From: SZAS-79 sp965279075
GTDB lineage: Bacteria > Pseudomonadota > Gammaproteobacteria > Burkholderiales > SG8-39
Assembly: GCA_965279075.1 (NCBI GenBank)
Contig: CBDIHI010000011.1
Coordinates: forward strand, 434,001-498,000
DNA: 64,000 nt
Direction of reading: 5' to 3'
The notes under the pieces are model-generated. The model saw only the letters and a program-made list of their open reading frames with translations, was not told the DNA's origin and searched no databases. Positions 36,001 through 44,515 of this stretch are shown here, one piece after another (position 1 is the first letter of the stretch; each line of letters opens with the position of its first letter). Made by a program: the position numbers and the translations under genes.

Positions 36001-37735
36001 CGAAGATCGGCTGCGTGTCGGTCGGTGAGCCGCTGATGACCTGGAGGATCTCGGCCGTCGCCGTCTGCCGGTCGAGTGCCTCCCGGGTCTCGTTGAACAG
36101 GTGCACGTTTTCGAGGGCGATCACGGCCTGGTCGGCGAAAGTGGTCAGCAGGCCGATCTCGTGGCTGGTGAAGGCGCCCGGTGTCCGCCGCGTGGTGCTG
36201 ATCGTGCCAACGGCGATGCCGTTCCGCATCAGTGGCACCGCAAGTACGCTGCGATGGCCCCTGACACGCGTCATCTCCCGGAATTCCGGGCTGATGGTGG
36301 TGTCGGTTTCGGTGTCGCTGATGACGAACGGTTGCGCGGTCCTGATGGCCTGGCTCAGGGCAGAGGGCTGCGAAAGGGGAGCCGGAAAGAGGTTGCGGAG
36401 CGCTGCGTTCCCGGATTCCGTTGTGCCCGTATAGGCCTCGAGATTGAGCTTGTCCCCGTCGACACGCGTGACTGTTGCGGACATGGCATCGATCAGACGC
36501 AGGGCGCTCGCGGCGATCGCGTCGAACACCGGCTGGACGTCGGAAGGCGAACTGGCGATGACCTTGAGAATCTCGGCGGTTGCGGTCTGCCGTTCCAGGG
36601 ACTCCCTTGTTTCGTTGAACAGCCGCACGTTCTCGATCGCGATCACGGCCTGGTCGGCGAAGGTTTTCAGGAGGTCAATCTCCTGCGGCGAGAAGCCGCC
36701 CGGCTGCACCCGGCTGAGCGTGATCATGCCGATCGGCTTGTCTGCGAGGAGCATCGGTACGGCGACATTGGAGCGCCAGCCGCGCAACCGCGCCGCATCC
36801 CGCACGATCGTCGCAACGCCCTCCGCTTCGGAGTCGAGGACCTGCTTCGGCTCGCTGGTGCGAAATGCCTCTGCGACGAAGCCGGGAATTTCGTCGATCG
36901 GCCGGGCCAGCAAGGCCCGCGCGGCCGGCCCCGAGCCCGGCAGCCCGCCGCTCATCGCCACCACCCGCAGTTGCCCGCCCTCGGCTTGCCAGATGGCCGC
37001 GCTCCAGCCGCGCAGCAGCCGGATCGCGCTCTCGGCAATGGAATCGAACACCGGCCGGACATCGGTTGTGGAACGGCTGATGACGCGAAGGATGTCGGCG
37101 GTCGCCGTCTGGCGGTTCAGCGCCTCCGCGGTTTCGTCGCGCGAACGTTTCAGGTCGAGTTCGGATTGCTTGAGTTCGCTGATGTCGCCGGTGGACCCGA
37201 CCATGCGCACGGCACGCCCGCGCGCATCGCGGATGGCGATGCCGTGCTGCCTTGCCCAGTGCCAGTTGCCGTCGTCGGAGCGGAACCGGTAGTCGCACTC
37301 GAAGCGCTCGGTCTCGCCCTTGAAATGCGCACGGTAGGCCGCATCGTAGGCCGGCAGGTCGTCGGGATGGATGCGCACGCGCCAGGTGTGCGGTGTGTCG
37401 CCCTTTCGGGGGGTGGTACCCAGTGCCCGGTAGACACTCTCGGAGAAGTAGATCGAGTTCCCTGCGATATCCCAGTCGTAGATGCCTTGGTCAAGGGCCT
37501 GCATCGTGAGGTCAAGGTGCTGGCGGTCCGGTGTGCCGGCTGCCGCCGCGGGAAGGGCGGCCTTTTCCAGCTTCCGGGCGAGGCCGCCGTAGTCTTTTTT
37601 CCAGCGCCTGTAGGTGGCTACGCCGACGCCCGCCCGGGCGCAGGCCTGCGCCACGGTCTCGCCACTTTTGACCCGACGCTCGATCCGGCCGAGGGCGGCC
37701 AGGACTTGAAGTGCGGTGGTTGGTTTGCGGGCCAC
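33014..37735 (-). CDS. Giant hybrid histidine kinase: HTH, PAS, five GAF, HisKA, HATPase, two receivers
   Basis: A 1573-residue soluble sensor kinase. GTG 37735, with GGAG eight bases upstream, is the chosen start. In order: a transposase-OrfA-like helix-turn-helix (residues 10-52, GETVAQACARAGVGVATYRR), a PAS domain (about 78-190), five GAF domains (about 222-1075) joined by near-identical linkers containing ERQTATAEIL, HisKA with H1094 in NMSHELRTPLNAIIG, an HATPase (about 1205-1315; NLLSNSAKF, DTGIGM, GTGLGLAL), receiver 1 (D near 1376, LDVMMPGMDGW) and receiver 2 (D near 1493, LDLMMPEMDGF). No membrane span. Signal unknown. Confidence 0.88.
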   Translation of the reverse strand: MARKPTTALQVLAALGRIERRVKSGETVAQACARAGVGVATYRRWKKDYGGLARKLEKAALPAAAAGTPDRQHLDLTMQALDQGIYDWDIAGNSIYFSESVYRALGTTPRKGDTPHTWRVRIHPDDLPAYDAAYRAHFKGETERFECDYRFRSDDGNWHWARQHGIAIRDARGRAVRMVGSTGDISELKQSELDLKRSRDETAEALNRQTATADILRVISRSTTDVRPVFDSIAESAIRLLRGWSAAIWQAEGGQLRVVAMSGGLPGSGPAARALLARPIDEIPGFVAEAFRTSEPKQVLDSEAEGVATIVRDAARLRGWRSNVAVPMLLADKPIGMITLSRVQPGGFSPQEIDLLKTFADQAVIAIENVRLFNETRESLERQTATAEILKVIASSPSDVQPVFDAIAASALRLIDAMSATVTRVDGDKLNLEAYTGTTESGNAALRNLFPAPLSQPSALSQAIRTAQPFVISDTETDTTISPEFREMTRVRGHRSVLAVPLMRNGIAVGTISTTRRTPGAFTSHEIGLLTTFADQAVIALENVHLFNETREALDRQTATAEILQVISGSPTDTQPIFEAIVESAVRLCDGVYGAALRLDGGLIHLVARHKWTDEGWAAAQQLFPMHPETDHLTAHAIREGRIIHQQNLQTDPHAPASSRDMAITTGYQTLLVVPMLRDGRAIGAIVVARAEGPFPDKQIALLQTFAGQAVIAIENVRLFNETKEALERQTATADILKVIAGSPSDVQPVFDAIVASALRLVRGKNGHLTQRVGGELHLVAYNATDEAGVSALKRIYPMTIAGTPVERILSEGEPMVVTDSETDPNLSEVIRAGQRARGTRGYVAVPLLSKQQGVGTLVVTREAVGNFSEHEISLLKTFADQAVIAIENVRLFNETREALERQTATAEILQVISNSVSDATPVFDKILASCERLFSGNQLQLFLVGEDETLSIGAIRGTDPVSVERVRAIFPVPLAGTATERAIRERRLVTYGNVQDDPDVPDGLRRIAKQFGENYSLAIAPMVWDGRAIGSIMVGRSTLQAFSEKELALLKTFSDQAVIAIQNARLFNEIQQKNRQLELAGRHKSEFLANMSHELRTPLNAIIGYSEMLQEEAEDIGTDAFIPDLKKINSAGKHLLELINGVLDLSKIESGKMELYLEEFDLAAMLDDIAAVIEPLMDKNVNAFDKVWDKTLGTMRADLTKTRQALFNLLSNSAKFTDHGTVGLTVARDKDATGEWITFSVSDTGIGMTAEQIGRLFEEFSQADASVTRKYGGTGLGLALSRRLARMMGGEITVTSVHGQGSTFTMRLPATVGEAPGETGAGTGGNTVLVIDDDAAARDLVQRVLAKEGFSVATAKGGAEGLKAARETKPDAITLDVMMPGMDGWAVLSALKADPGTAEIPVVMLTIVDDRNLGYAMGADDYLTKPVDRERLLAALKKYRRDLPVLVVDDDEVQRDLLRKMLERDGYRVTEAINGRDALLRLGESVPGLILLDLMMPEMDGFEFVEALRRNEAWRAIPVLVITAKELTGDDRGRLNGSVEKILQKGASSRDDLLREVGTLVTAALARKKDPH
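34521..36690 (-). repeat. Tandem GAF-linker repeats inside the hybrid kinase gene
   Basis: About 130-bp segments covering the end of one GAF domain and the helical linker to the next recur at about 34998-35130, 35518-35655, 36036-36170 and 36558-36690, with a partial copy at 34521-34607. They share long identical stretches such as TCGTTGAACAGG and GCGATCACGGCCTGG. Spacing is about 520 bp, one GAF module. They reflect internal duplication and could recombine to change GAF number. Confidence 0.8.
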
Positions 37736-37767
37736 GCCATACTCCGGTACGTTTCCCGCGGGGACGG

Positions 37768-38100
37768 TTACTTCTTCTTCACCATCATCTGCGCGTCCTC
37801 GACCACCTTGAACGGGTTGCCGCTCCAGAGGATGGACGCGTAGAAGAACTTCTCGATCTTGGCGTCGGCCAGCGCCTGCCATTGGTAGGAGTTGAGGCGG
37901 ATCAGCTGGCCCGTCATGCCCATGTCGCCGATGATCGTGAACATGGCCTCCTGGATGGGCTTCTGCGGCTCCTTGTCCCAGGTGACCGGGTCGATCGTGC
38001 CGATCGACTTCTCGGCCGTACCCGGGTGGACGTCGAACGTGCCCTGGCAGCCATCCATGCTCTTCAGCATGCAGGCCAGGCGGTTTCCTCTTGGCGGCAT
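37768..38100 (-). CDS. Conserved-looking hypothetical protein downstream of acnA
   Basis: A 110-residue soluble protein with no recognised family. ATG 38100 is preceded by an excellent ribosome site (GGGAGGGGCAAG), supporting that it is real. It starts 11 bp after the acnA stop and ends 32 bp before the kinase start, so it is likely co-transcribed with acnA. It has three cysteines or histidines clustered near the N-terminus (LACMLKSMDGCQGTFDVH) and a basic tail (MMVKKK). Confidence 0.6.
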   Translation of the reverse strand: MPPRGNRLACMLKSMDGCQGTFDVHPGTAEKSIGTIDPVTWDKEPQKPIQEAMFTIIGDMGMTGQLIRLNSYQWQALADAKIEKFFYASILWSGNPFKVVEDAQMMVKKK

Positions 38101-38111
38101 CTTGCCCCTCC

Positions 38112-40790
38112 CTATGCCGCTGCCATGAGTTCGCGCAGCACGTAAGGCAGGATCCCGCCGTGCTTGTAGTAGTCGACCTCGATCGCCGTGTCGATGCGGG
38201 AGAGCACCTTCACTTCCGATTTCGTTCCGTCCTTCCTCCTGATGACGATGGTCAGCTCCTGCTGCGGGCGGATGTCGCCCAGGCCCAGTACGTCGATCTC
38301 CTCGTCGCCCTTGATCCCGAGCGAGGCCGCGCTGTCCGTGCCCTTGAACTGCAGCGGCAGCACGCCCATGCCGACGAGGTTGGAGCGGTGGATGCGCTCG
38401 AAGCTGCGCGCGATCACGGCCTTGACGCCGAGCAGGAACGTGCCCTTGGCGGCCCAGTCGCGCGACGACCCGGTGCCGTACTCCTCGCCGCCGAAGATCA
38501 CGGTCGGCGTCTTGTCGGCGATGTACTTCATGGCCGCGTCGTAGATCGGCTGCTTCTCGCCCTTGTACAGCGTCACGCCGCCCTCGGTGCCCGGCAGCAT
38601 CAGGTTCTTGATGCGCACGTTGGCGAACGTGCCGCGCATCATGACCTCGTGGTTGCCGCGGCGCGCGCCGTAGCTGTTGAAGTCGATGACCGAGACGTCG
38701 TTCTCCTGCAGGAACAGGCCCGCGGGGGAGGTCGGCTTGATGCTGCCGGCGGGTGAGATGTGGTCGGTCGTGACCGAGTCGCCGAACACGCCGAGGATCT
38801 TCGCGCCCGCGATACCCGCGACCGCGCCGGGCTGCATCGAGAAGTCGGAGAAGAACGGGGGTTCCGCGATGTAGGTCGAGGTCGGCCAGGTGTAGACCTG
38901 CCCGGTCGGCGCCGGGATGTTCATCCACAGCGGGTTGTCCTTGGTGAAGTCCCCGTACAGGCGCTGGAAGGTCTTCGGGTCCATCGCGAATTTCATGCAG
39001 TCGTGGACTTCCTGGGTGGTCGGCCAGATGTCGCCGAGGTACACGTCCTTGCCGCCCGTGCCCTTGCCTACGGGCTCGGTCATGAGGTCCCTGAGCATCG
39101 TGCCGGCGATCGCGTAGGCCACCACCAGCGGCGGGCTTGCGAGGAAGTTGGCGCGGATGTTGGCGTGGATGCGGGCCTCGAAGTTGCGGTTGCCCGAGAG
39201 CACGGCCGCGCAGACGAGGTCATTGCCGGTGATGGCCTCCTCGATGGGCTGTGACAGCGGCCCGGCGTTGCCGATGCAGGTCGTGCAGCCGTAGCCGGCG
39301 AGGTAGAAGCCGAGCTTCTCGAGGTAGGGCAGCAGGCCCGCACGCGTCAGGTACTCGGTCACGACGCGGGATCCGGGGGCGAGCGAAGTCTTGATGTGCT
39401 TCTTGACGGTGAGGCCGTGCTCGACGGCCTTCTTGGCGAGCAGCCCCGCGGCCAGCAGGACGCTCGGGTTGGACGTGTTGGTGCAGGACGTGATCGCGGC
39501 GATCAGCACGTCGGCCGAGCCGACTTCGGTGCCGTCGAAGGCCTTGAAACGCTTGCCCAGGTCCTCGGGCTTCTTGGCGAAGCCGTTCTCGGGCACGGCC
39601 TTGGAGAAGAGGTCGGTGAACTGCTTCTTCACGTTGCCGATCTCGATGCGGTCCTGCGGGCGCTTGGGTCCCGCGAGCGACGGGGCCACGGTACCGAGGT
39701 CCAGTTCTACGGTCTGGGTATAGTCGATGGCGCCTTTCTTCGGGATGCCGTACAGGCCCTGGGCCTTGAAGTAGGCCTTGAACGCGTCGATTTCCGCCGC
39801 GGTGCGGCCCGATCCCTTGAAGTACTCGATGGTCTTGTCGTCGACCGGGAAGAACCCCATGGTCGCGCCGTATTCGGGCGCCATGTTGGCGATCGTCGCG
39901 CGGTCGGGCAGCGACAGCGTCTCGGTGCCTTCGCCGAAGAACTCGACGAACTTGCCCACCACCTTGGTCTTGCGCAGCAGTTCGGTGACGGTGAGCACGA
40001 GGTCGGTGGCCGTGACGCCGCCGCGCAGCATGCCGGTCAGGTTCACGCCGACCACGTCGGGCGTGAGGAAGTAGACCGGCTGGCCAAGCATGCCGGCCTC
40101 CGCCTCGATGCCGCCCACGCCCCAGCCGACCACGCCGATGCCGTTGATCATGGTGGTGTGGCTGTCGGTGCCGACCAGGGTATCCGGGTAGTAGACGCCC
40201 CCCTTGTTGTGCACGCCGCGCGCGAGGTACTCGAGGTTGACCTGGTGCACGATGCCGATGCCCGGGGGCACGACCTTGAACGTGTCGAAGGCCTGCATGC
40301 CCCACTTCATGAACTGGTAGCGCTCGACGTTGCGCTTGAACTCGAGCTTCATGTTGATGTCGAGCGAGTCCTTGGTGCCGTAGCTGTCGATCTGCACCGA
40401 GTGGTCGACCACGAGGTCCACCGGCACCAGGGGCTCGATGGTCTTGGGGTTCTTGCCCATCTTCTGCGCCACGCCGCGCATCGCGGCGAGGTCGGCCAGC
40501 AGCGGCACGCCGGTGAAGTCCTGCAGCACGATCCGCGCGAGCACGAACGGGATCTCGTCGGTGCGCTTGGCGTTCGGCTTCCAGTTCGCCAGCTGCTTCA
40601 CGTGGGCTTCGGTGACTTTCTTGCCGTCGCAGTTCCTCAGCACCGACTCGAGCACGATGCGGATCGAGACCGGCAGGCGGGAGATCTTCGTGCCGAGCGC
40701 CTTCTCGAGCGCGGGCAGGGAGTAGAACTTGCCCGTCTTGCCAGCCGAGGGGTGGAAGTCCTTGAGGGTGTCGTGCAGGTTGTGCGGCAT
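38112..40790 (-). CDS. acnA: Aconitate hydratase A
   Basis: An 892-residue [4Fe-4S] aconitase of the IRP1/AcnA class. Cluster cysteines are in ITSCTNTSNPSVLL and YGCTTCIGNAGPL; DHSVQIDSYGT and TDSHTTMINGIGVVGWGVGG are substrate-binding regions. ATG 40790 has GGAGGC upstream. It lies 50 bp after prpD and can serve both the TCA cycle (citrate to isocitrate) and the methylcitrate cycle (hydration of 2-methyl-cis-aconitate made by PrpD). Confidence 0.95.
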   Translation of the reverse strand: MPHNLHDTLKDFHPSAGKTGKFYSLPALEKALGTKISRLPVSIRIVLESVLRNCDGKKVTEAHVKQLANWKPNAKRTDEIPFVLARIVLQDFTGVPLLADLAAMRGVAQKMGKNPKTIEPLVPVDLVVDHSVQIDSYGTKDSLDINMKLEFKRNVERYQFMKWGMQAFDTFKVVPPGIGIVHQVNLEYLARGVHNKGGVYYPDTLVGTDSHTTMINGIGVVGWGVGGIEAEAGMLGQPVYFLTPDVVGVNLTGMLRGGVTATDLVLTVTELLRKTKVVGKFVEFFGEGTETLSLPDRATIANMAPEYGATMGFFPVDDKTIEYFKGSGRTAAEIDAFKAYFKAQGLYGIPKKGAIDYTQTVELDLGTVAPSLAGPKRPQDRIEIGNVKKQFTDLFSKAVPENGFAKKPEDLGKRFKAFDGTEVGSADVLIAAITSCTNTSNPSVLLAAGLLAKKAVEHGLTVKKHIKTSLAPGSRVVTEYLTRAGLLPYLEKLGFYLAGYGCTTCIGNAGPLSQPIEEAITGNDLVCAAVLSGNRNFEARIHANIRANFLASPPLVVAYAIAGTMLRDLMTEPVGKGTGGKDVYLGDIWPTTQEVHDCMKFAMDPKTFQRLYGDFTKDNPLWMNIPAPTGQVYTWPTSTYIAEPPFFSDFSMQPGAVAGIAGAKILGVFGDSVTTDHISPAGSIKPTSPAGLFLQENDVSVIDFNSYGARRGNHEVMMRGTFANVRIKNLMLPGTEGGVTLYKGEKQPIYDAAMKYIADKTPTVIFGGEEYGTGSSRDWAAKGTFLLGVKAVIARSFERIHRSNLVGMGVLPLQFKGTDSAASLGIKGDEEIDVLGLGDIRPQQELTIVIRRKDGTKSEVKVLSRIDTAIEVDYYKHGGILPYVLRELMAAA

Positions 40791-40840
40791 TGAAGCCTCC
40801 GTCGTTGATCCGGGTGTTTTTTCCAGGCCGAACTGTGTGG

Positions 40841-42292
40841 TCAGATGACGAACAGGTCGACGAATTCGTTGACCGGCGTATTTTGCAGCTTTTTCGCGTC
40901 CAGACACAGGTCGAGGATCAGCTTTTGCTGCCGGGCGGGGAACTGGCGCGCCAGGTTGGTGCGGAATTTCTCCACCAGCACGGGCATGCCCTCTTTACGG
41001 CGCCGCTTGTGGCCGATCGGGTATTCGCAGACGATTTCCTTCATTTTAGTGCCGTCGTTGAATTCCACCGTCAGCGCGTTGGCGATCGAGCGCTTCGCCG
41101 GGTCGTGGTAGTCCTTGGTGAACCTCGGGTCCTCGACGCAGTCGATCTTGTCGCGCAGCTTGTCGATGCGCGGGTCCTTCGCGACCGAATCCTCGTAGTC
41201 GCCGGCGGTCAGGCGCCCGAACAGGATGGGCACGGCCACCATGTACTGGATGCAGTGGTCGCGGTCGGCCGGGTTGTTCAGCGGGCCCTTCTTGTCGATG
41301 ATGCGGATGCAGGCTTCGTGCGTGCGGATCGTGATTTTCTTGATGTCTTCCGGCTTCTTGCCGAGCTTTTTGAGGGCGTCGTGGATCTGCATTGCGCACT
41401 CCACCGCGGTCTGGGAGTGGAACTCGGCCGGGAAGGAGATCTTGAACAGCACGTTCTCCATCACGTAGGAGCCGAACGGGCGCTGGAACTTGAATTCCTT
41501 GCCCTTGAACAGCACGTCGTAAAAGCCCCAGCCCTTGGCCGACAGCACCGAGGGGTAGCCCATCTCGCCGGTCTTGCTGATCAGCGCGAGGCGCACCGCG
41601 CGGCTGGTGGCGTCGCCCGCCGCCCAGGACTTGCGCGAGCCGGTGTTCGGCGCGTGCCTGTAGGTGCGCAGGCTCTGGCCGTCCACCCAGGCCTGGGACA
41701 CGGCGTTGACGACTTCGTCGTAGGTGCAGCCGATCATGTTGGCGACCACGGCGGTCGACGCGACCTTGACGAGCACCACGTGGTCGAGGCCCACCTTGTT
41801 GAAGCTGTTCTCCAGCGCCAGCACGCCCTGGATCTCGTGCGCCTTGATCATGCCGGCCAGCACGTCCTTCATCACCAGCGGCTTCCTGCCGTTGGCGATC
41901 GCGGTGCGGGACAGCCAGTCGGCCGTCGCGAGGATGCCGCCGAGGTTGTCCGAAGGGTGTCCCCATTCGGCCGCCAGCCAGGTGTCGTTGAAGTCGAGCC
42001 AGCGGATCATCGCGCCGATGTTGAAGGCGGCCTGGACGGGGTCCAGCTGGAACTGCGTGCCGGGGACCTTGGCGCCGTTCGGCACCACGGTGCCGGGGAC
42101 GATCGGGCCCATGAGCTTGGTGCAGGCGGGGTATTCGAGGGCCTCGAATCCGCAGCCGAGCGTGTCGATCAGGCAGTAGCGCGCGGTCTCGAAGGCGTCG
42201 GCCGACTTGATCGAATATTTGGTCGCGTAATCGGCGATTTTCGTGAGTACGGCTTCGGGCTTGGGGCGGACGTTCGAGATGTGTGCGGACAT
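40841..42292 (-). CDS. prpD: 2-methylcitrate dehydratase
   Basis: A 483-residue MmgE/PrpD-family enzyme, exactly the usual PrpD length, that dehydrates 2-methylcitrate to 2-methyl-cis-aconitate without an iron-sulfur cluster. Marks are IRWLDFNDTWLAAEWGHPSD, KAHEIQGVLALENSFN and SYVMENVLFKISFPAEFHSQ. It stands between the methyltransferase-like gene and acnA in the minus-strand prp block. Confidence 0.95.
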   Translation of the reverse strand: MSAHISNVRPKPEAVLTKIADYATKYSIKSADAFETARYCLIDTLGCGFEALEYPACTKLMGPIVPGTVVPNGAKVPGTQFQLDPVQAAFNIGAMIRWLDFNDTWLAAEWGHPSDNLGGILATADWLSRTAIANGRKPLVMKDVLAGMIKAHEIQGVLALENSFNKVGLDHVVLVKVASTAVVANMIGCTYDEVVNAVSQAWVDGQSLRTYRHAPNTGSRKSWAAGDATSRAVRLALISKTGEMGYPSVLSAKGWGFYDVLFKGKEFKFQRPFGSYVMENVLFKISFPAEFHSQTAVECAMQIHDALKKLGKKPEDIKKITIRTHEACIRIIDKKGPLNNPADRDHCIQYMVAVPILFGRLTAGDYEDSVAKDPRIDKLRDKIDCVEDPRFTKDYHDPAKRSIANALTVEFNDGTKMKEIVCEYPIGHKRRRKEGMPVLVEKFRTNLARQFPARQQKLILDLCLDAKKLQNTPVNEFVDLFVI

Positions 42293-42324
42293 GACCTTGG
42301 GGAGGGTAGGTTGGGGATGGAAAG

Positions 42325-42933
42325 CTAGAAAAGCACGGGCACGATGCCGTGCGCATGGAGGAGGTCGAGCAACTGGACGAACGCGTAGGCCCAGAGATAC
42401 CACATCGCGTCGAGGATGCCCTGGCGCACTTTCTTCGGCGACACGGGGATGCTCTCGGGCTCCGAATAGAGCGACCAGCGGGGGATCCATCGGGGCGTGG
42501 CCGCCTTGTACGCGCGGTAGGCGTCGCCGAACAGGGCTTCGAGCTTGCCCTCCTCGTTGGCGACCACGGCCGGGTAGAGCGCGGCGAACATCACCAGCAG
42601 CGCGAATGGCAGCAACGGCAGCCGCACGGCGAGGCCGAACCCGATCACGCCGAGGAAGCTCCCCACATACAGCGGGTTGCGCACGATGGAGTAGGGGCCC
42701 GACGTGGTGAGCACGCCGTCCTTGGTGCCGCCGATGAACGTCAGGCACCAGACGCGCCACAGGCATCCGGCGACCATCATCGCGTAGCCGCACAACCGGA
42801 ACAGCTCGCCCGACCAGCCCTGCATGAACTCCGGCGGCCGGCCGAACAGCACGTAGACCAGCGCCGCGGCGAGGATCGCCCGCGACCACTGGATGCGGTG
42901 GCCGGCGAAGTGCCGTGCGATCGCCGTGGCCAA
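42325..42933 (-). CDS. Isoprenylcysteine methyltransferase-like membrane protein
   Basis: A 202-residue protein with four to five membrane spans and the ICMT/PEMT motif GPYSIVRNPLYVGSFLG followed by a C-terminal NEEGKLEALFGDAYRAYKA segment. The family methylates small substrates or lipids using S-adenosylmethionine; bacterial substrates are mostly unknown. The proposed start is TTG 42933, 4 bp after the DUF3460-like stop. Why it sits within the prp block is not clear. Confidence 0.72.
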   Translation of the reverse strand: MATAIARHFAGHRIQWSRAILAAALVYVLFGRPPEFMQGWSGELFRLCGYAMMVAGCLWRVWCLTFIGGTKDGVLTTSGPYSIVRNPLYVGSFLGVIGFGLAVRLPLLPFALLVMFAALYPAVVANEEGKLEALFGDAYRAYKAATPRWIPRWSLYSEPESIPVSPKKVRQGILDAMWYLWAYAFVQLLDLLHAHGIVPVLF

Positions 42934-42937
42934 GCGA

Positions 42938-43177
42938 CTAGGCCTTGAAGGTGTACTCGGCGCCGCCCGACTTCGGCGAATTCACGGCGGCGGGGGGCGC
43001 CGTGCGCTCGCGCGCGCCCTTGTCCCACCAGACCCCGCGGCCCGTCCTTTGCGAGGCGGCCTCCTCGGGGTGCTGCGCCATGAAATCGCGCATGAACTGC
43101 GTGGCTTCCGACTCGTACTTCTGCCCGGAGCGCCCGAAGGCGATGCCGAAGACCTTGTCCAGCAACGAAGAGATCAT
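42938..43177 (-). CDS. DUF3460-like small protein
   Basis: A 79-residue protein with YESEATQFMRDFMAQHPEE and GRGVWWDK, the pattern of the DUF3460 family known mainly from betaproteobacteria. ATG 43177 has AGGAG six bases upstream. It follows prpC by 8 bp. Function unknown; its position beside citrate-synthase-type genes may hint at a link to central metabolism. Confidence 0.75.
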   Translation of the reverse strand: MISSLLDKVFGIAFGRSGQKYESEATQFMRDFMAQHPEEAASQRTGRGVWWDKGARERTAPPAAVNSPKSGGAEYTFKA

Positions 43178-43185
43178 GCGGGCTC

Positions 43186-44340
43186 CTATTTGCGGTTCCT
43201 GAGCGGCGCCCACTGCATGTTCTCGGGGCCGGTGTAATTGGCGGCGGGGCGGATGATCTTGCCGTCGATGCGCTGCTCGATCACGTGCGCGGCCCAGCCG
43301 CTGGTGCGGGCGATCACGAAGATCGGCGTGAACATCGCGGTCGGCACGCCCATCATGTGGTAGCTCACCGCGCTGAACCAGTCGAGGTTCGGGAACATCT
43401 TCTTCTCGCGCCACATCACCGCCTCGAGGCGGTCGGCGATGTCGAAGAGCTTCATGTTCTTCTGCGTCTTCGAAAGGCGGCGCGCCACCTCCTTGATGAC
43501 CTTGTTGCGCGGGTCGCCGATCGTGTAGACGGGATGGCCGAAGCCGATGACGATCTCCTTGGCCTGGATGCGGCGGATCACGTCGGCTTCGGCGTCGTCC
43601 GGGCCGTCGTAGCGCGACTGCACCTCGAAGGCCACCTCGTTCGCGCCGCCGTGCTTCGGGCCGCGCAGCGCGCCGATCCCGCCGCAGATCGCGCTGTGCA
43701 TGTCCGAACCCGTGCCGGCGACCACGCGGCAGGTAAAGGTGGATGCGTTGAACTCGTGCTCGGCGTAGAGGATCAGCGACGTGTGCATCGCGCGCACCCA
43801 CTCTTCCGAGGGCGCCTTGCCGTGCAGCAGGTGCAGGAAGTGCCCGCCGATCGAGTCGTCGTCCGTCTCGGTCTCGATGCGCTTGCCGTTGTGGCTGTAG
43901 TGGTACCAGTACAGCAGCATCGAGCCGAGCGAGGCCATCAGCCGGTCGGCGATGTCCTTCGAGCCCGGCAGGTTGTGGTCGTCCTTCTCGGGCAGCAGGT
44001 TGCCGAGGGCCGATACCGCCGTGCGCATCACGTCCATCGGGTGTGCTGACGGCGGGATCCACTCGAGGATCGCCTTCAGGTTCGCGGGCAGGCCACGCAG
44101 CGCCTTGAGCTTCGCCTTGTAGCCCGCCAGCTCCGCCGCGTTGGGCAGCTTGCCGTGCACCAGCAGGTACGCCACCTCCTCGAACTCGGCCTCGTCGGCG
44201 AAGTCGAGGATGTCGTAGCCGCGGTAATGCAGGTCGTTGCCGGTCCGGCCGACGGTGCACAGGGCGGTGTTTCCTGCAGTGACTCCGGACAACGCTACGG
44301 ATTTCTTGGGCTTGGGGCCTGCGACTGGGGCTTCGCTCAT
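43186..44340 (-). CDS. prpC: 2-methylcitrate synthase
   Basis: A 384-residue citrate-synthase-fold enzyme condensing propionyl-CoA with oxaloacetate. Marks are YRGYDILDFADEAEFEEVAY, LYAEHEFNASTFTCRV, GALRGPKHGGANEVAFE and the active-site GFGHPVYTIGDPR. Short length and the neighbours prpB and prpD favour PrpC over housekeeping citrate synthase, which is encoded separately at 51003. ATG 44340 follows AGGAGACC. A 64-bp palindrome lies in the gap upstream. Confidence 0.93.
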   Translation of the reverse strand: MSEAPVAGPKPKKSVALSGVTAGNTALCTVGRTGNDLHYRGYDILDFADEAEFEEVAYLLVHGKLPNAAELAGYKAKLKALRGLPANLKAILEWIPPSAHPMDVMRTAVSALGNLLPEKDDHNLPGSKDIADRLMASLGSMLLYWYHYSHNGKRIETETDDDSIGGHFLHLLHGKAPSEEWVRAMHTSLILYAEHEFNASTFTCRVVAGTGSDMHSAICGGIGALRGPKHGGANEVAFEVQSRYDGPDDAEADVIRRIQAKEIVIGFGHPVYTIGDPRNKVIKEVARRLSKTQKNMKLFDIADRLEAVMWREKKMFPNLDWFSAVSYHMMGVPTAMFTPIFVIARTSGWAAHVIEQRIDGKIIRPAANYTGPENMQWAPLRNRK

Positions 44341-44399
44341 TTCAGGTCTCCTGATCCTTCGCTGCATTCAACGATATCGCGTGTTTTGAAGTTATGAAT

Positions 44400-44463
44400 C
44401 TCATGGTTTTGAGAAAGTAAGGTTTGCGCGCCGCGCAAACCAAGACTTTCTCAAAACCATGAG
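44400..44463. repeat. Long intergenic palindrome, copy 1 (between prpB and prpC)
   Basis: A 64-bp inverted repeat. The outer arms are CTCATGGTTTTGAGAAAGT and its complement, the inner arms GGTTTGCGCG and CGCGCAAACC, with an asymmetric AA/AAG bulge between them. A second copy lies at 60159-60223. No T-tract follows, so it is not a standard terminator. It resembles REP-type elements or a structured RNA. Confidence 0.85.
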
Positions 44464-44515
44464 ACGGGGGAATTCAAACCCGGCACGGTCCCTTGCAGGT
44501 GCGCCGGTTTTTCCC

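Noticed and set aside
32762..36028. A 1088-codon open frame on the plus strand opposite the hybrid kinase
   Set aside because: It is a shadow of the high-GC kinase gene. The minus-strand frame has clear domains, while this one has low-complexity, arginine/histidine-rich content and no family pattern.
34521..36690. Regular repeats considered as a CRISPR-like array
   Set aside because: The spacing is about 520 bp and each repeat encodes a GAF linker in frame; it is a protein-domain duplication.
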